A DNA stretch of 64,000 nt. Origin: M3007 sp964484205 (GTDB taxonomy: Bacteria; Bacteroidota; Bacteroidia; Chitinophagales; Saprospiraceae). The stretch lies in contig CAZAEZ010000002.1 in the NCBI GenBank assembly GCA_964484205.1, positions 62,001 through 126,000 on the forward strand, written 5' to 3'. Every line of letters starts with the position of its first letter. Position 1 is the first letter of the stretch. This document shows positions 61,509 to 64,000 of this stretch, piece after piece. The translations under genes were made by a program, and so were the position numbers. The notes beneath the pieces are model-generated. The model had not been told where the DNA came from, ran no database searches, and saw only the letters and a program-made list of their open reading frames with translations.

Positions 61509-61530
61509 ATTTTACTTTGCACTAAAGTAT

Positions 61531-61809
61531 TTACCCCAAACGCGCCGCAACCATATCTCTCAAATTTTCAGGCGCTAAAATCTCCAATTCGCGCCCAAAG
61601 CGAACCAACTCGTTTACCAGTTCCGGATTAATGATCACCCGCAGACTGAATTCGTATCGGTTGCCATCCTGATCGCTCAGCCGCTGCGAAGGATGGATAG
61701 GACGGGTTTCCAGATAGCGGGCGTTGAGCCAAGGAGTAGTAACGCGTGTTTGTTGGTCAGCATACAGGTTTGGAGAATATTTTTCTGTGAAATGCAAAAA
61801 GGCTACACT
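61531..61809 (-). pseudogene. C-terminal fragment of a WYL-domain regulator
   Basis: The frame starts after a stop at 61810-61812 with no ATG. It encodes FTEKYSPNLYADQQTRVTTP, LNARYLETRPIHPSQ and YEFSLRVIINPELVNELVRF with GRELEILAPENLR, the end of WYL-type transcriptional regulators of Bacteroidota. The N-terminal HTH and most of the WYL domain are missing. It lies directly beside the mobile-element genes, so the rest was probably lost at an insertion or deletion end point. Confidence 0.75.
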
Positions 61810-62021
61810 TTAAATGCCCTCCTATGCAATATTGATAATTACTACCCAAAAAATGGCATAGGAATTGCAAAAGTTGATTTGTTAATAAACCATAAACAGT
61901 AAAACCGGCAATACAACAGCAGCACAACTCAAAGAACTACCCTCCCTCGCGATCTATTCCCGGACTACCTGAGACCCCTGTCGATCTGACGGGGAAATGT
62001 TGTTTGCTCCAACCAGACGCC

Positions 62022-62240
62022 ATGCGGTATATCGACCAGGCCCAGACCTATCAGTTGAATGAGCGTATCGAATCGACACTCCAAACCGTGCAGTCGTTCG
62101 AGGTGGTGATACCCAAAATCGAAGCCAAATCTTCAACATATGCGAAGCCAAAAAGATGGAAATACTCTTTCCTGATTGCGATATGTCGTTTTATTGGAAT
62201 CCGCGGTATTATTCGAAAATCTAAAACTGATACGCCATGA
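62022..62240 (+). CDS. Possible small protein upstream of the MORN-repeat gene
   Basis: A 72-codon frame (MRYIDQAQTYQLNERIESTL ...) ends with a basic stretch (SFLIAICRFIGIRGIIRKSK) and its stop overlaps the next ATG (ATGA). The overlap favours a real gene, but there is no similarity I can name and no promoter. It could also be a remnant. The rest of 61813-62021 shows nothing. Confidence 0.3.
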   Translation: MRYIDQAQTYQLNERIESTLQTVQSFEVVIPKIEAKSSTYAKPKRWKYSFLIAICRFIGIRGIIRKSKTDTP

Positions 62241-64000
62241 GAAAACTGTTTATTACAGGGCTGTTCAGCGTTTTTTGCGTTTTGATCTTGTTTGCACAAG
62301 GTAAGGTTAACCCAAATTACCATTACGTAAAAGGACATTACCGGAACGGAACCTATATTCAAGGGCATTACCGTACAAATCCTAACAGCACCAACAGGGA
62401 CAATTATTCTACACGTGGAAATACAAATCCACACACCTTGCAGCCCGGTTGGATACAACCGGATAATAATCCTTTGCCATCTTACTCCGTTCCGTCATAC
62501 ACGCCCTCCACTTATACGCGGTCAGATTACTTTCCCGCCTCAAACTTCAATACTACCCCATCAAATTCAAGTTTTGATGGCCTACTGAATAATCTCAGAT
62601 ATACAAACAATTACACCGAGCCGTCTTATCCCAGTTCTACTTATTCCTACTACACAGTAGATTTAAGCGCCGGCGAACGCATTATTGAATACAGAAACGG
62701 CCGGGATGAGTTCAATGTGGCGACACCTGCCAAAATTGCATTCAAAAAGAATCTGATCTACTACTCGTTCGATCCTTATGAAAATGAAATAAAGGAAACA
62801 GTAGGTGGCGCCGAAGGCAAATTGCTGCTAAACGGCCCTTACCGCTTTTACGATAGTGATGGCGTATTGCGTATTGCCGAACATTACAGGAAGGGGCTGA
62901 AACACGGCAAATCAACCGTTTACGATACGGATGGAAATGTCCTTTCGAAGGAAGAGTACAATTACGGGAAACTCGTTTATCAAAAATTCGCAGATGAGGA
63001 CGGTATTGTATTCGAGGTTTTCGGCGAATTATTCCAGCCGGGCACACGAATGAATCTGTACAAGAATGGCGCCCTTTTTAAAAAAATCGAGACCATCCGG
63101 CTCAACTATGACAAACACACTCAGTACGACCTGCATACGCAAAACAAACTCATCGAGTATAGTTTACTCGACGATGAATTGCACGGGACGCTCCGGCAGT
63201 ATCAATCCGATGGCCAGACACTCGCTGAAGTTGCAAACTATAAAAATGGGCTGCGTAACGGCGAGACGCGTCTGTACAACTTAAATGGTAAGGTCAGCGA
63301 AAAATTTAACTATGTCGATGATGTAAAAAACGGGCCTTTTGAAATCTACAACGAGAATGGAACGCTGTCGATGAAAGGCTCCCTGGTCAATGGATTGCCG
63401 CACGGGCAAGTCATTAATTACAATGCCTTAGGCAAGCTTGATTTCATCGCCGGGTACGATAATGGTAAGAAAGAGGGCATATACAAAGCCTACGATAATG
63501 GCAAACTGATGGTTTCCGGGAAACATTCGAATGGAGAACCCGATGGCCGCTGGGATTATTACTGGAAAGATAGCTCCAACTATTACCCGGTCCAATGGGT
63601 CACCTTTCAAAACGGAACCCGCCACGGCCCGTTTCGGGAAATACGGCACGATTCTGTGTTGGTTGGTACTTACAAAAACGGCAACCTCGAGGGTGATTTC
63701 AAGGCTTATCAGCCCCTAACCCTTTGGATATTTGGAACTCCACCTAAAAATCTCGATGAAGATGAGATACTATGCTCCGGCAGGTATCGCGACGGCCTCA
63801 AAACCGGCCATTGGAAATTCCACTCCCGGACCGGCGTGCTGCTCTACGAAGGCGATTATTGGAACGACCTGAAACACGGCGAATGGCGGTACTACCTGGA
63901 GCGGTTTGCTATGCCCAACGGAGAAGATGTTCCTTATGCGGGCCAACTGTATAAAATTGAAAACTTCCTGAATGGAAAATTGAGCGGCAGAACCGAGCGC
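62237..64000 (+). CDS. Secreted MORN-repeat protein, incomplete
   Basis: The frame is open from ATG 62237 through the end of the window (588 codons). A signal peptide (LFITGLFSVFCVLILFAQG) is followed by HYRNGTYIQGHYRTNPN, a motif often found at the start of Bacteroidota secreted proteins, a Ser/Tyr/Pro-rich linker, and from about residue 190 many MORN-variant repeats (GPYRFYDSDGVLRIAEHYRK, GLKHGKSTVYDTDGN, NGPFEIYNENGTLSMKG, KTGHWKFHSRTGVLLYEGDY) of the YwqK antitoxin type. Such repeats form long beta-hairpin surfaces. The name 'antitoxin' is only a family label here. Function and C-terminus are unknown. Confidence 0.88.
   Translation, partial: MRKLFITGLFSVFCVLILFAQGKVNPNYHYVKGHYRNGTYIQGHYRTNPNSTNRDNYSTRGNTNPHTLQPGWIQPDNNPLPSYSVPSYTPSTYTRSDYFPASNFNTTPSNSSFDGLLNNLRYTNNYTEPSYPSSTYSYYTVDLSAGERIIEYRNGRDEFNVATPAKIAFKKNLIYYSFDPYENEIKETVGGAEGKLLLNGPYRFYDSDGVLRIAEHYRKGLKHGKSTVYDTDGNVLSKEEYNYGKLVYQKFADEDGIVFEVFGELFQPGTRMNLYKNGALFKKIETIRLNYDKHTQYDLHTQNKLIEYSLLDDELHGTLRQYQSDGQTLAEVANYKNGLRNGETRLYNLNGKVSEKFNYVDDVKNGPFEIYNENGTLSMKGSLVNGLPHGQVINYNALGKLDFIAGYDNGKKEGIYKAYDNGKLMVSGKHSNGEPDGRWDYYWKDSSNYYPVQWVTFQNGTRHGPFREIRHDSVLVGTYKNGNLEGDFKAYQPLTLWIFGTPPKNLDEDEILCSGRYRDGLKTGHWKFHSRTGVLLYEGDYWNDLKHGEWRYYLERFAMPNGEDVPYAGQLYKIENFLNGKLSGRTER

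Overview
The window is chromosomal DNA of a Bacteroidota bacterium, most likely from the Saprospiria/Chitinophagia side of the phylum. The evidence is a complete sprA (outer-membrane channel of the type IX secretion system, T9SS), several secreted proteins with T9SS C-terminal sorting domains, ELWxxDGT and SprB-like repeats, promoters of the TTG-N20-TAnnTTTG type, few Shine-Dalgarno sites and a tRNA gene without encoded CCA. One run of ten Ns (19348-19357) shows that this is a draft scaffold.

Region by region: 1-9.3 kb is housekeeping (end of a glucosaminidase, rsmG, a small heat-shock protein, an enoyl-CoA reductase-like SDR, pdxH, glyA, fabG, an MFS exporter). 9.5-18.6 kb holds two T9SS cargo proteins, a mosaic alpha-amylase of 1859 residues and a BNR-propeller protein of 1081 residues. 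18.6-30.7 kb runs from ruvA to sprA, with a scaffold gap, a vanadium-haloperoxidase-like lipoprotein and an Rrf2-hemerythrin stress module between them. 30.8-41.1 kb is mixed: hydrolases, a MazG-like pyrophosphohydrolase, a radical SAM/SPASM protein, an ATP-grasp enzyme, a pair of paralogous secreted proteins, an M48 protease lipoprotein and tRNA-Val.

From 41.2 kb on the sequence is accessory. A giant fibronectin-type protein (2136 aa) is followed by a secreted protein whose AT-rich C-terminal part ends in a DUF3289-like domain, then by a small AT-rich lipoprotein, ELWxxDGT proteins and a second FN3 protein. I read this as a candidate secreted toxin, immunity and scaffold locus. At 56.2-61.8 kb lie replication-type genes of an integrated mobile element (HTH, DUF3987 and VirE/primase-like). 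They are preceded by a decaying tandem array of one unknown gene in which the heptamer AAATGCG/CGCATTT occurs 31 times in about 2.1 kb. The window ends inside a MORN-repeat protein.

Two patterns cut across the map. Tandem heptamers of different sequence (AAAAGTC, ACTCATC, GGATTAC, GTTTCTG, GTGATGA, ACTCCGC) recur in intergenic DNA and once inside sprA. Hairpins with a TTCACC...GGTGAA-type core, flanked by these heptamers, sit between convergent gene pairs. A possible 84-bp MITE with an 8-bp duplication lies upstream of sprA.
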